Part shown: piece after piece, positions 52,463 to 61,995 of the stretch
Numbering within the stretch: position 1 is the first letter of the stretch
How the letters are laid out: each line of letters opens with the position of its first letter
Assembly: GCF_000002875.2 (NCBI RefSeq)
Contig: NC_009414.2
Location: 349,001-413,000 of the forward strand
Reading direction: 5' to 3'
DNA length: 64,000 nt
Source of the DNA: Leishmania infantum JPCM5
Lineage: Eukaryota; Euglenozoa; Kinetoplastea; Trypanosomatida; Trypanosomatidae
Notes under the pieces: model-generated
Databases searched by the model: none
Told to the model about the DNA's origin: nothing
The model's input: the letters and a program-made list of their open reading frames with translations, nothing else
Program-made: the position numbers and the translations under genes

Positions 52463-53382
52463 GGAACGAGGTGGGCAGAGAGGGGGTCGGGGCGAGGACG
52501 GAAGAGAAGTACGCGTGCCACAACACCCTTATCTCTCCTTGTCCGCTGCCGTTGACACAGCCGACGAGCGGTCCAATACCGCAAAAGCTGCACTTGTGTG
52601 GTCATCATTTTCTGGTGCCGATGGCCCCTTCGTGGTGGATGAGTTGCCGCCGTCTCTGCTGCTTCTTCTTTCAGCGATGCCACTGTCTCGCGCGTGTTGC
52701 CGATCAATCCTTCTGTTGCCTTGGGAGGCGGAGGGGGAGGGGCACGCGAGCAAAAGGCGCTTCTGCGTATGTGTAGGCACGTGAAGAGGCACGCCTGTGC
52801 CTACACACGCGTGCCACCCAGAGATGGCCCCTGCATCCTTGGCGACGCGTCTTCACATGCAGCTTATCATACGCCGCCCATCCCCCGTCGCTCTATGCGT
52901 CTCCCCACATGCACATGTATCTTGGGTGCTCTTCGCGCGGGTCGGCGTTGTGAGCTTCGCGGGTTGATCGGCAGCGACGGTCGTGACTCGTTACTGCGGA
53001 AACAACGCACAGAAGCCGAGAGGAAACAAGTGAAAAAAGAACAAAAGCGGTGCTGCCTTGCGTTTGGGGCTCGTGAAGGCCACGCCTTCGACGGTGAACG
53101 CGGCTGCCGCACTCACGCGCCACATCTTCGGGGCGCACCATCTGGCTTGCTTAGCTCTACCTTCTCTCTTCTTCTTGCACGCGTCTCGCCTCGTTTTACG
53201 TTAAAACCTTCTGCGTGACCTTCTCGCTCCCTTGCGAACCTAGGCATAGGCCCGAAAGGCGTTGCCGCCTTTCAGGATCCCAAAACCACGGGTACCCGTC
53301 GCTCCTTACCTCTACAGGCCCACATGGGAGGAGTTCTGCTGCGAGGTGAAGTGCAGCTCGCCCCCTTTTCCCCATTTTTACT
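52463..53382. other. Spacer before the F-box/JmjC gene
   Basis: About 920 bases with no supported gene. The middle is mixed composition and A-rich near 53015-53045. Pyrimidine-rich DNA lies at 53155-53185, followed by a perfect short hairpin at 53254-53273 about 110 bases before the start codon. Confidence 0.65.
53254..53273 (+). other. Perfect short hairpin in the probable 5'UTR of the JmjC gene
   Basis: GAAAGGCG, then loop TTGC, then CGCCTTTC, giving an 8-base-pair stem with three consecutive GC pairs next to the loop. It lies downstream of a pyrimidine tract and so probably inside the mature leader. Confidence 0.7.
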
Positions 53383-55239
53383 ATGCCCTCGTCGAGCCCG
53401 TCGCTCGGCCCAGTCTTTGAAGCCATCACGCCGCGCTTGTGTGTTCGCTACCTTCAGCGATACCTCGATGTGGCAGAGCTGCTTACGCTTTCAGAGACGT
53501 GCTGGACCTTCTTTGTGCGCTGCAACGAGGAGCCTCTCTGGCGCGAGTTGTGCTTGCGTCCGCCGTACATCGACGTGCAGCGGAAACTCGGTCTCTTCAC
53601 CTTCAGAGGCTCATGGAAGTACACCGTCTGTGCCTATCGTGCGGAGCGCGCAGGAGCTGACCGGCAGAGCAGGCGCCCCAGCACCGTTGTTCTTGCTCAG
53701 TCACGGAGTATTGCTGATGCCTCGCTGCGCTTCAATGTCCTTCTCCCTCGTATCGTGTCCTACCTACAGGCGAGCGGGGAGATGAGCAGTGATGACGGTG
53801 GAGTTTGGATGAGTCAGTTGCGCAGCCCCTGTGCCGCGGGCACCGGCGCTGCAAGTGAGGTGTCCGTGGGGCTTGACAGCGGGCGCGACGAAGGCGCGGT
53901 GGAATCCGCCGTGGGCGCAGAGATGAGCGTCAAAGCATGGCAAGAAAGTGTTCTTGGAAAGCCCTATGCACCCACGCTGGCCGTGAAGTACCTCGGTCTA
54001 TCTGCCGGCGCCATCAACTACTTCATGCACGATGGCACTTTCCTGCGGCCTCCCCTCCAGGCGCTTCGCCAGTCCCAGCACCGACTCGTGCGACCACACA
54101 CGGAGTTCACCGACTACAACTGGTACGGCACCTGCTTGCTGGATCTCGTGCCACTCCCGAAGTGGTGCACCAATGCGCAGTTCTTTGTCACTCTTCGCTG
54201 GAAGACATTTTGCCGCACGCGCCGCCTGCAGTGTTGTGGCCACGCCACCGCTGCCCTCGACGACACCGGCGGCGCGCGAGGCCCGCTGCACCTGCCTGAC
54301 GAGTTGCGCGGCGTGCCGGGTGTTGTGGACCGCCGCTATAGGCTTAGCGTCGATGCGTTCCAGCGCGAGTACGAGGCACCGAACACGCCCGTGGTGCTCA
54401 CCGGCTGCATTGAGGACTGGCCTGCGCGTGACACGTGGCAGGACATACACTTCTTTCGTCGCTTTGCCTCTGAGGCGCTCAGGGCGAACGGAAGGACGGC
54501 AGATGGTCGCCGCTTTCGCATGTCGGCGGCGGATTACCTTGCCTACGAGGTCGCCACCAACGCCGAGAAGCCGATGTACGTCTTTGACAAGGTGGTGCTG
54601 CGGAAATCCACCGCCCTGCGGGCGGACTACGCGATTCCGCCCTACTTCACGGAGGACTTCTTCTCGTACATGACCGAGGAGGATCGTCCCGACTACCGAT
54701 GGCTCCTCGTCGGCCCCGACGGCAGCGGCAGCCCTTTCCACACAGACCCGCACGGGACATCTGCATGGAATGCCGTGCTCAGCGGTTGCAAGCGAGTGAC
54801 CTTGTACCCCCCACACGTCGTGCCGCCGGGCGTCGAGGAGGAGTGGATACACAGCGACTACTACGCATCAGAACCGTGCCTGCGGTGGTACCGCACGAGA
54901 GGCGACTCAATGCCGAGCGGCTCGGCGGTGTGCGGCACCTTCAGCAAGGAGCACGTCGGCGAGGCTTATCATGGTTCTGCGCGTGAGCTGCTACCTGTCG
55001 AGGCGTTGGTGTTCCCAGGCGACCTTTTGTTCATTCCAAGTGGCTGGTGGCACCAGGTGCTCAACATTGGCCACACGGTCGCTGTGACGCACAACGTTTG
55101 CTCCAGCCTTACCTTTCCTCGTGTTGTTGCCGACATGAACGCGTACGCAGATCGAACGGTGCGTAAGCGGTTCCAGTGTGCGCTGCGGCGTGCAGGACGT
55201 GACGAGCTGGCGGTGCAGCTGCGTGTTCCAGGTGCATAG
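53383..55239 (+). CDS. F-box-like JmjC-domain dioxygenase (JMJD6-like)
   Basis: A 618-residue protein. Residues about 10-60 (ITPRLCVRYLQRYLDVAELLTLSETC, then EPLWRELC) have the pattern of an F-box, which recruits Skp1 of SCF ubiquitin ligases. The C-terminal half is a cupin/JmjC domain of Fe(II)- and 2-oxoglutarate-dependent oxygenases. The iron ligands are visible as H453 and D455 in PFHTDPHGTSAWNAV, and H557 in PSGWWHQVLN. The block GTSAWNAxxxGxKR, the spacing to GDLLFIPSGWWHxVLN and the following VAVTHN match JMJD6 and its plant and fungal F-box/JmjC relatives. Family members hydroxylate lysines of proteins, and some were reported as demethylases; the substrate here is unknown. An insertion of about 130 residues separates the F-box from the catalytic half. 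The ATG at 53383 begins the F-box region directly. Confidence 0.92.
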   Translation: MPSSSPSLGPVFEAITPRLCVRYLQRYLDVAELLTLSETCWTFFVRCNEEPLWRELCLRPPYIDVQRKLGLFTFRGSWKYTVCAYRAERAGADRQSRRPSTVVLAQSRSIADASLRFNVLLPRIVSYLQASGEMSSDDGGVWMSQLRSPCAAGTGAASEVSVGLDSGRDEGAVESAVGAEMSVKAWQESVLGKPYAPTLAVKYLGLSAGAINYFMHDGTFLRPPLQALRQSQHRLVRPHTEFTDYNWYGTCLLDLVPLPKWCTNAQFFVTLRWKTFCRTRRLQCCGHATAALDDTGGARGPLHLPDELRGVPGVVDRRYRLSVDAFQREYEAPNTPVVLTGCIEDWPARDTWQDIHFFRRFASEALRANGRTADGRRFRMSAADYLAYEVATNAEKPMYVFDKVVLRKSTALRADYAIPPYFTEDFFSYMTEEDRPDYRWLLVGPDGSGSPFHTDPHGTSAWNAVLSGCKRVTLYPPHVVPPGVEEEWIHSDYYASEPCLRWYRTRGDSMPSGSAVCGTFSKEHVGEAYHGSARELLPVEALVFPGDLLFIPSGWWHQVLNIGHTVAVTHNVCSSLTFPRVVADMNAYADRTVRKRFQCALRRAGRDELAVQLRVPGA

Positions 55240-56382
55240 CGTGGTGTGCATGTGGGTCGTCTGCTGTGGTGCATGGCGGGATTCGGACAAGGGCTGACGG
55301 CCAGCTATGCACGGCAGTCCATGCATCCACATCACACGTGGTGGCGATGACGCCGCCGTTATCAGCTCATCTTTTCCGCTGTGAGAAGTGGCTGCTGCGG
55401 CGTAAGAGAGGGACGGGTCATTAGTAGAGAGGCGGAACACACACACACACACACACACACACAACCCCTGCATGCGTCGAGCGGCGCACCTCTTCTACCC
55501 CCAACGCACATCCTGCACATGCGCACACTCCTGTCTCCCACCCCTTCGAGGGGGTCGCAGTCCTTTGTTCTGCGGTTCTTTTCCGTTTTTTGCATGTTCC
55601 TGTGCAGCTTCTCGCACAGCGTCCCACTCCTCCGTTCCTGTCGCTTCTTATCGTTCCCTTTACAGGCGCCCACAAATCATTACAACTTCACACCTTTACA
55701 CGCACGCACATCTCCTGCGCTTGTGGGACGGCATACTCGAGCACACACGCCCCGCAGTGACGCCTATCCGCGCCGACTCTGGCGCATATAAACGCACGTT
55801 CGAACTGCGCTGTTATCGAGACGCACGCACATACCCTGGCCAGCTCCGCAAAGTAATCCACACCAGCTTCTTATCCGCTCATCTTGTCGCCCTCCTTTCT
55901 CGTTTTTGTTTTCGAGCTTCCGTTTGCGCCCTCCCCGGGCCGCGGCCCGCTCTGCGTGCGCGCAGCTGTACGTGGGTGATCCGAGTCGGCTCCCTCAGCG
56001 CCACTCAGCACGTCTCCGCCTCTTGCGCAATACCGCTGCTCTTGAGTGTGTCTGTTTCGCTTGCATGACTGCGTGCACACTTGCGTTTCTCTCTCCCGTT
56101 CTGTCCGCCCCCTTGTGAGCTGCGCCCGCCCAGCCTCTTTCTCTGATGCTTCTCTTTTCGGCTGCGGCCTTCATATTCTCGTCTTCCTTCACACCCCTCT
56201 CTCAGGGAGAGTGTGTTTGTGTGCTTTCTCGCCCTTTGCATGTGCGCCATGCCCCCCTCCCCCGCCCTTTACGCGCATCGCAGACTGGATTCCGTTGCGC
56301 TTGGATTTGGGGCTCTCTCGCCCTCGCCGCACACACCACCACGCCTCAACTCTTTCGTTTTTTTCCCATTTTTGTTTCTTTA

Positions 56383-56856
56383 CTCTTCTCCTTTCGCTGG
56401 CCCGGATGACGCGGGGAGGGAGGGAGGAAGGGGGCCACACACCGCTCAGTGCGTCGCATCGTCAGGGTCCCGCACGACCCACCATTGCGGGGCGACGCCG
56501 AGCAGCTCCCCTATGCCCCTGCCCAATGCCGAGCCGCCTCTGGTGGGGGCTGAATCAGGCACCCGTACGCCATGGGGAGGACAGAGCGGCTCATCGCTGC
56601 TGATGCCGGCGGTGGGGCCCTGGACGGTGCTGCGGCGGAGCGACCTGAAAGGCCGCGTGTGGGCGGGCAGAGTTTGGGGCAGGGGGCGGTGGTCTCAGGT
56701 GACTGAGTCGGCGCATTTGGTGTACCGGGCGTGTCTCTCGCGCTGCTTCGCACGACGCGGATGGGGGGCCTGTGGCAGGGCCTAGCGTAGGCTGGCGTGT
56801 GACTTATTCCGCACGGCGGAGAACGGACACGCGTTGGAGGCAAGCGCGGAGCGGAA
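56383..56856 (+). repeat. Dispersed SIDER-like repeat, copy 3
   Basis: 474 bases almost identical to copy 1 (one difference seen), including the CTCTTCTCCTTTCGCTGG left segment and the GCGGAGCGGAA right end. It is in the same orientation as copies 1 and 2. It lies 1.1 kb after the JmjC stop and 0.3 kb before the protease start, so it could be in the JmjC 3'UTR or between the two mature transcripts. Confidence 0.75.
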
Positions 56857-56984
56857 AAGCGTCTGTTTCATTTATCGTTGTCGTGCGCAGAATGTGTCGG
56901 CATATGTGTCGCCGTGTTGGTGTGACTTCCCCTCCGGAGCCGCACTTCTTGTGACGCCCTCCCTCCACCCGATCTAACGTACTC

Positions 56985-57034
56985 TTTTCCCTCTTTGCTT
57001 TCGTTTTTCTTTCCTCTTTCTGACTTGCTTCCAG
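56985..57034 (+). promoter_or_regulatory. Probable trans-splicing signal of the ubiquitin protease gene
   Basis: A nearly pure C/T tract of about 45 bases is followed by TTCCAG, with AG at 57033-57034. It is the strongest acceptor-like signal upstream of the protease and would leave a leader of about 150 bases before the first in-frame ATG. Confidence 0.55.
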
Positions 57035-57184
57035 AATATCAAGGCCATCGCTGCTTCAGCGGGCCTACACGTCGCCAAGCTGTCGCTCACACCCATCGTC
57101 TACACCGGCCCCACGAGTGCCGGTGCAGTCCCTAGGACAGTTTCCAAGCAGTCCTCCTTGCTGGAGCCACGGAAGAAAAAGGGC

Positions 57185-60100
57185 ATGCCGTGCTACTGCA
57201 TCGAAGAGGTCGACCTCGACATTTTTCGTGGCATATTCATAGAGCAATGGCTAAGCGGAAAGAAGCATAGCAGCTGCCAGGAGGCGCTCTTCTTCTGCAC
57301 AACATGCGGTCCGCCAGCGGTGCAGGAGTCCATAAAGGGCTCCTCCGGTAGCGGAAGCAGCAGCGGCGCGAACCGGCGCAGCACCTATACCGCCAAGAGC
57401 TGCACCCCAGAGAAAAAGAGCTCATCCGCCAAGTCGACCTTTGGCAGCACGCTGAAAAAGCTCTTTACGTCGTCCAAGAGCAGCTCGAAAGCGGACCTGA
57501 GCACCATTTCGTCAAAGCAGCACTCTAGTTGCCACATACGCGAGCCCAGCACCCGCATCATGTCGGCAGAGGAGGAGGAGCTCCCGATCACACCGCGGAC
57601 GGATAAGGAGCTGTACCTGTGCGTGACCTGCGGCTCGTGCTACTGCCGCGATCACGCTTGCGACCACCACTACAGCCGTCAGCAGCGCAGCACCGTGGCG
57701 GGCGGCGACGACTCCGAAGCGCCGCACAAGGGTTACCCATACCACTCCTTCTTTATCGGCGTCCCCAGCTTCGTGAGCACCCACCCTTCCCACATACTAC
57801 AGGAGACGTCGTGGGGACTGCTTTTCCCCACCGTGACGGTGCGCGAGATCGAGGAGGGCACTATCGACCTGTCGAAGCCGCTCCCCTTCTACGAGCACTT
57901 CGAGGAGATCTGCGACGGCGGCGCTGCCTGCGAGACGAGTGCCTTCCACCCGAACAGTAGCATGACCTCCAACAGTTACAGCTTCAGCCGCGGCAAGAAC
58001 ACACTCGGCTTTTCTTCCAGCGGGATGCACACACGCATTCACAGCGCGTACAGCAGCAGTGGACACCTCGACGGGTCACTGCGGGTCCACTCAAAGTCGA
58101 ACAGTTACATGGATAAAAGGGAAGACCGTCTCCCGGCGCGCCGATCTGCCCTGCTTTCCCCCGTCGGGGCCCACAGCAGCCTCTCTCTGCCAGAGTTTCA
58201 CTCCTCGCCGCCTGAGAACTGGTCATATCTCATGTTCTGCGCCAGATGCGCCGATCGGCAGGCGGTGCGACTGAATGGCAAGCAGTGCGACAACGACATC
58301 TCGCGTCATGTCCACCTGCGCCGGCTGGGACAGCTCACGGCTCTGCTCGCGTACTTTCTGCTTCGTGGTGTGCGCCTCGAAGTGCCTGTTCAATTTTTGG
58401 AGTACTCCGCAAAGAAGCATGTGCAGCAGGTGGAGCGGCAACGCAGCCAGCAGCGTGCACACAGGTTGGCTGAGATGCAGCGTGTCGGCCGCGCCTCGGA
58501 GCTCGTCGGAGGTCTCGAAGTGATGGGAACGACGGGCGCGAGGCATACAAGCACCACCGGCGGTGGTGTGCGCATGTCGCCGACAGGCCCGAACGTAGCG
58601 GGTGACTTTAGCCTGCTGTCACGCACAGAGACAGACCACGTCATCACCCGTGCGGCAATCTGCGGCTTCGCCAATGAGAGCTATTTCTGCTATATGAACT
58701 CGGTGCTGCAGTGCCTGCTGCGGTGCCGCATCTTTGCGAACCCACTTCTGCACCTCGATCCGTCCAAGAGCCCTGGAAAACTCACGGCATCCGTGTCGCG
58801 TCTGCTGCACCACCTGGCACACCAGACGTATCAGGACGTGCTCAACGGTGCCGTCTTCGCGTTCGTGCGCTCGCTGCGGACGCAGATTTGCAATATCAAC
58901 GTGCTCTTCGAAGAGGATGAGCAGCAGGATGCCCAAGAGTTTCTCATCACGCTGCTCAACGGCATCGAGGATGAGTTCGACAAAGGAAAGAGCGAAGAGG
59001 AGAAGAAGGCGTCGCGCCGTGTCAGCTTCGAGGGCGCGCTTCTCTCCGAGGTGACCTGCTCCCAATGCAAGCACTGCGTCCCGCGCAACGAAATGTTCAT
59101 GTCCCTTTCCATCCCCATCGAGAAGAGCATCGAGGACGGTATTGCATCGCTCTTCGCGCCGACCACGCTGCGCGGCAAGGACCGCTACGCATGCGAGGGC
59201 TGCTTCAAGAAGCTGTCGCAGAAAGAGCAGCAGGGGCACAACGCCCTCGCCGCAGTCCAGGCCGAGGCAGAGAGGAGGGCCAAGTTAGATGGGAAGAAGC
59301 TCACTCAAGCGCAGATAGAGGAGCGCGTGTATGCCAATGCGCTCTACAGCGAGGCCGAGGTACGCACGTCGCTCTCCCACCTCGGCGGCAGCCTTGCGGT
59401 GCATCTCCTGCGCTTCCACTACGACCCGACGGCGCAGGACTTCATCAAGGTGCTCACACCGGTGCGCATCTCGCTCACCCTTGACCTCACCCCGTACGTC
59501 AGCCGCGAGGTAGTGGAGGCCTACAACCGTATGGAGAAGATCTATCTCTTGCAGCGCCGCTTCCCGACTGCGTCAGAGAAACTGATTAGCAAGTACCTAC
59601 GCCACGCCAAGGATGATGTCAAACTGGCCACGCAGAAGATGTTAGATGACGGTCATGGGATAGCCGAGGCGGTGCACTCACGGCAGAGTAGCAGCACTGC
59701 CGTCAGCCGCACCCACACTGGGGTGGGAGCAGGCAACGCGGTTGGCGATGACGCGTCTGAGGATGTGGCTGGCGTCGGCAGCGTCTTTGGCGACGCCTCT
59801 GGTTGCACCTCCGGCTGCACCTCCTCCTTGGCTGCGACGCCGCTCAACAACCCCAACGGGGATCGGGGTACCTTTGCCAAGACGGTGGCCAAGTCTTGGG
59901 CAAACACCAACGGAGGCGCTGGCAAGGCTACACCGTCTGATCCCGCTGCTGCGATTTGCGCCATTACGAGCGACGAATTCGATCCGTTTGGCGAGCGCAC
60001 CCCTCCGAAGCCATCGTTGGTGCGCCAGCTGGTGGGTATCGTTGCGCATCGAGGCTCGCTGCACGGGGGCCACTACATCGCCTATGTGCGCCACCTCACT

Positions 60101-60205
60101 CGCCCACATGTATGGTTCCGCTGCGACGACGAGGACATCGACGTGGTGGAGGAGAAGCACGTGCTCGATCACGAGGCTGAGGTGTACCTCGCCTTCTACG
60201 AGTAG
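57185..60205 (+). CDS. Ubiquitin-specific protease (C19 family) with N-terminal zinc-finger region
   Basis: A deubiquitinase of about 1006 residues. The catalytic Cys box is ICGFANESYFCYMNSVLQC with nucleophile C502. The usual GNT before the Cys is replaced by SYF, while the oxyanion Asn five residues upstream is kept. DEQQDAQEF at about 577-585 is the conserved QDAQEF block. The His box is LHGGHYIAYVRH with H963, followed by WFRCDDEDIDVV carrying the acidic residue. CSQCKHC and CEGCFKK form the zinc ribbon of the fingers. The N-terminal part has LYLCVTCGSCYCRDHACDHH at about 142-161, which fits a ZnF-UBP domain and points towards the USP5/Ubp14-like or ZnF-USP group. A helical UBA-like segment (ASEKLISKYLRHAKDDVKLATQKML) sits near 795-820, and Ser/Gly-rich insertions lie on both sides. 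The first ATG is at 57185. The frame stays open upstream to 56978 without any ATG. Confidence 0.93.
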   Translation: MPCYCIEEVDLDIFRGIFIEQWLSGKKHSSCQEALFFCTTCGPPAVQESIKGSSGSGSSSGANRRSTYTAKSCTPEKKSSSAKSTFGSTLKKLFTSSKSSSKADLSTISSKQHSSCHIREPSTRIMSAEEEELPITPRTDKELYLCVTCGSCYCRDHACDHHYSRQQRSTVAGGDDSEAPHKGYPYHSFFIGVPSFVSTHPSHILQETSWGLLFPTVTVREIEEGTIDLSKPLPFYEHFEEICDGGAACETSAFHPNSSMTSNSYSFSRGKNTLGFSSSGMHTRIHSAYSSSGHLDGSLRVHSKSNSYMDKREDRLPARRSALLSPVGAHSSLSLPEFHSSPPENWSYLMFCARCADRQAVRLNGKQCDNDISRHVHLRRLGQLTALLAYFLLRGVRLEVPVQFLEYSAKKHVQQVERQRSQQRAHRLAEMQRVGRASELVGGLEVMGTTGARHTSTTGGGVRMSPTGPNVAGDFSLLSRTETDHVITRAAICGFANESYFCYMNSVLQCLLRCRIFANPLLHLDPSKSPGKLTASVSRLLHHLAHQTYQDVLNGAVFAFVRSLRTQICNINVLFEEDEQQDAQEFLITLLNGIEDEFDKGKSEEEKKASRRVSFEGALLSEVTCSQCKHCVPRNEMFMSLSIPIEKSIEDGIASLFAPTTLRGKDRYACEGCFKKLSQKEQQGHNALAAVQAEAERRAKLDGKKLTQAQIEERVYANALYSEAEVRTSLSHLGGSLAVHLLRFHYDPTAQDFIKVLTPVRISLTLDLTPYVSREVVEAYNRMEKIYLLQRRFPTASEKLISKYLRHAKDDVKLATQKMLDDGHGIAEAVHSRQSSSTAVSRTHTGVGAGNAVGDDASEDVAGVGSVFGDASGCTSGCTSSLAATPLNNPNGDRGTFAKTVAKSWANTNGGAGKATPSDPAAAICAITSDEFDPFGERTPPKPSLVRQLVGIVAHRGSLHGGHYIAYVRHLTRPHVWFRCDDEDIDVVEEKHVLDHEAEVYLAFYE

Positions 60206-61734
60206 TCACGTGGGCTGTCAAGTGCCTAGTGTTCACATCAAGTCAGGGCATGAGTGGCCCTGCTTGCTGGGGAACGGTGAGGCGCACAAACGGGTCCGAA
60301 GCTAACCACGCGTCGGTCTGCGGCACGTAAACGTCTCTCTCCCCTTCTCCCCCTCCCTCTCTCACTCCCTCGCTGCTTCGCACGGCGTATCTATTTTTGC
60401 GTGCGCTTGGTTTTGTTTGTGTGCGTATCTCGCGGTGCTTTCGTTTTGTTTCCCGTACTTATTTTTGCCCCTCTCTCCGCCTATGTCTCTCTCTCTGTCT
60501 GTGTGCACCGGCGGGCCCTCAGCTGCCGCCTCGGGCCTCTTTTCTTTTTGTTTTGCCTCCGCCCCTTTTCTCTCTCTCGTTCTCCTTCTCAGGCGTTCTA
60601 GAGTCTTCTGCCGTCCCTTCTGTTTCTTCCTCCCATGTGGTGCCGGGATGGGGTGGGGGCGGCGGCGGTGATGATGGTGGTAGTGTTGGTGGTTGATCGC
60701 ATGTGAGATGAAGGGGCGAACAGAGACTTGGTTCGCATGGCATGGAAAGCGCGCTGGCAGCAAGGGCTCCTTCTCGCCGGCATTGCACCAGTTGCCACCC
60801 CCTCCGTTGATACGCATACAGTACATGTGTGTATGTACTCGGTCCCGTGCTGATGCGCCCGCCGCTTGCCAAACGTTTGCTTGCGTGAATGTGTGCCTGT
60901 TCGTTGGTGTCGGTATGCTTTGTTTTCTGTTCAGCCGTGCTTGCTGTTATCTCTTTCACGCCCCATTCTGTTTTTTTTTTGTGTTGTTGTTCGTGCGTGG
61001 TCGTGCCGAGCCGCGAAACTCATGAAGCAAGGCGCAGTCAGAGCGGAAAGAGGGAGGTGCGAAGGGAGGCGTCGCAAGGAGTAGAGATGACCGCTGCGCG
61101 CGTGTGTGTATGGGTGGGTGGCGGGAGAGTGTGTCTCACTCATGCAGACGCCAACGACGGCTTCGCTCCCGCGGCGTACTCACCTTTGCTTTATTTTCCT
61201 CTACGCTCTCCTCCGCCTTTTTGCTTTTCTTTTCCATTCGCTCTCTGCGGAAGACCGTGGCCGCGCAGAGGAAGCAAGCAGGGCACCTCGCACACCCTTC
61301 ACCCTGGGGTGTGCCGTGGCGCGTTTGCCTCCTTTTTCTTTCCGTACACGGCGGATGCGGATCTGAGCCGCCATGGCGCCCTCCCCCCTCTCCATCGGGC
61401 TCGCCCGAAGGCATGCATATCCCTATCGTTGCTTGCGCGTGCACTGCAGCATCATCTCTCACGTCCCTTTGCCTGCTTCCCACGCTTTGGCTTTCTGCGC
61501 GTCTCCCGCCTCGTCAACGTTGCCACTGTGGTGATCATGGCGTAACGCGCCGTCAACGGAGCACGGGGCCTCCTCCCCACCGAGAGAGGAAAGCGCTCGC
61601 TGCCGTGCGCGTCTTTGTGTCGCTGTTGCATCACTTCACGGCTCTCTCCTCGAGGACGATCACTTCTACACCGAAACGTGAAAGGCACAACAGGAGAATA
61701 ACAAGAGAAAAAGGAAAAAAAAACGGTGTTGCCC
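60206..61734. other. Spacer between the ubiquitin protease and SmE genes
   Basis: A 1.5-kb non-coding stretch with strong pyrimidine-rich blocks near 60330-60375, 60470-60600 and 61185-61245, and a GGT/GGC repeat segment near 60645-60695. The last 60 bases before SmE are A-rich. No gene was seen. Confidence 0.7.
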
Positions 61735-61995
61735 ATGAGCGCCCACACCCGCCAAATGGAAAACCCCACGGGGGTGGTGCACCGCTTCATGCAGGACCAT
61801 CAGCGTGTATGCGTGTGGCTTGTGCACGATCCGCAGATGCGGCTGGAGGGCAACCTGCTCGGCTACGACGAGTTCATGAACGTCGTGCTGGGTGATACGA
61901 CCGAGACGAATCTTCGAAATAACAAGAGCTACCGTCTGGGCAAGATATTGCTGCGTAGCGACAACGTCGGCGTGATCTACCCCATCGGTGTTTAG
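61735..61995 (+). CDS. Small nuclear ribonucleoprotein SmE
   Basis: An 86-residue Sm-fold protein, one of seven that form the ring on spliceosomal snRNAs (and, in kinetoplastids, on the spliced leader RNA). The Sm1 motif is [20 protein letters not shown] followed by DEFMNVVL at residues 25-52. The Sm2 motif is [16 protein letters not shown] at 68-83. WLxxxxxMRxEGxxxGxDEFMN is specific for SmE, and the human protein has the equivalent block with DEYMN. The RSDN in Sm2, instead of the common RG, matches the KGDN of SmE. The length fits the family (human 92). The ATG at 61735 was chosen; the nine bases before it are in frame but contain no ATG. It is the shortest gene in the window with a clear assignment. 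Confidence 0.95.
   Translation: MSAHTRQMENPTGVVHRFMQDHQRVCVWLVHDPQMRLEGNLLGYDEFMNVVLGDTTETNLRNNKSYRLGKILLRSDNVGVIYPIGV

Larger units (their letters stand above)
55240..57184. other. Spacer before the ubiquitin protease gene, holding dispersed repeat copy 3
   Basis: A 1.9-kb stretch. It contains a CA run at about 55438-55463, pyrimidine-rich blocks, the dispersed repeat, and a strong pyrimidine tract at 56985-57031 ending in CAG. The last 150 bases (57035-57184) are GC-rich and continuously open in the frame of the protease but contain no in-frame ATG. Confidence 0.7.
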
